From: an uncultured Wenzhouxiangella sp.
GTDB taxonomy: Bacteria > Pseudomonadota > Gammaproteobacteria > Xanthomonadales > Wenzhouxiangellaceae
Length of the DNA: 5,132 nucleotides
Direction: 5' to 3'
Assembly: GCA_937876395.1 (NCBI GenBank)
Contig: CALEIM010000017.1
Span: forward strand, 1-5,132
Positions 5,085 to 5,132 of this stretch are shown here, in pieces; position 1 is the stretch's first letter; the number at the start of each line of letters is the position of its first letter. The translations under genes were made by a program, and so were the position numbers. The notes beneath the pieces are model-generated. The model had not been told where the DNA came from. It saw only the letters and a list, made by a program, of their open reading frames with translations, and searched no databases.

Positions 5085-5132
5085 TCACGCGAGTTCAGCG
5101 TCGGTGACCCGCTGCCGTTCCTCCGCCAGCCC
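5085..5132. other. Right edge of unclear origin, not continuous with mnhD
   Basis: These bases should encode transmembrane sequence of mnhD on the minus strand. The mnhD frame instead reads GLAEERQRVTDAELA and then a stop, a hydrophilic sequence that would suit the C-terminus of an unrelated soluble protein. The other two minus frames give no hydrophobic MnhD-like reading either. I saw no copy of this segment elsewhere in the window. A chimeric contig end is the simplest explanation. Confidence 0.5.

Noticed and set aside
4813..5088. Extended 253-codon version of mnhE starting at 5088
   Set aside because: The extra 92 codons are mnhD read in another frame. The family N-terminus and the 4-bp ATGA overlap place the start at 4812.

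Overview
The window looks like a chromosomal fragment from a proteobacterium, most likely a gammaproteobacterium. The pointers are moderately high G+C, an RLAN/ATP-grasp protein next to a GNAT of the kind it usually accompanies, an ArsR regulator of the SqrR/BigR/YgaV type, and a Pseudomonas-style Pha/Mnh antiporter operon. A halophilic or alkaliphilic habit is possible because of the antiporter, but the sequence does not prove it. No tRNA, rRNA, CRISPR array, insertion sequence or integrase was seen.

Left block (1-1347). Two leftward genes, a 67-residue DUF2892 membrane protein (656-859) and a lipoprotein resembling the periplasmic adaptor of an RND efflux pump (1-645), face a rightward ArsR-family repressor (1021-1347). 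They share an AT-rich control region (904-960) with two back-to-back promoters and a perfect 10-bp palindrome. The repressor carries two cysteines 66 residues apart, as in persulfide-sensing SqrR/BigR. The simplest model is an autoregulated divergon that induces a membrane protein and an efflux adaptor under reactive sulfur stress. The adaptor reads in frame into the start of a GGDEF domain at the window edge. This is either a novel fusion or, more likely, a chimeric sequence end.

Middle block (1465-3540). A leftward GNAT acetyltransferase (1465-1971) and a rightward 481-residue RLAN-ATP-grasp ligase (2095-3540) diverge from a 123-bp region. Relatives of the two form a predicted but poorly characterised peptide or metabolite modification system, in which the GNAT is usually joined to a C39-like peptidase. 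No peptidase is present here. A 12-bp direct repeat spans the ligase start codon.

Right block (3615 to about 5084, leftward). This is the distal part of a multisubunit Na+/H+ (or K+/H+) antiporter operon: the C-terminus of mnhD, then mnhE, mnhF and mnhG, each overlapping the next by 4 bp (ATGA). The mnhD reading loses its family resemblance near 5070 and meets a stop at 5085-5087. The last ~50-60 bases are therefore probably foreign, chimeric or frameshifted. With both ends behaving this way, the window may be a whole short contig with unreliable edges.
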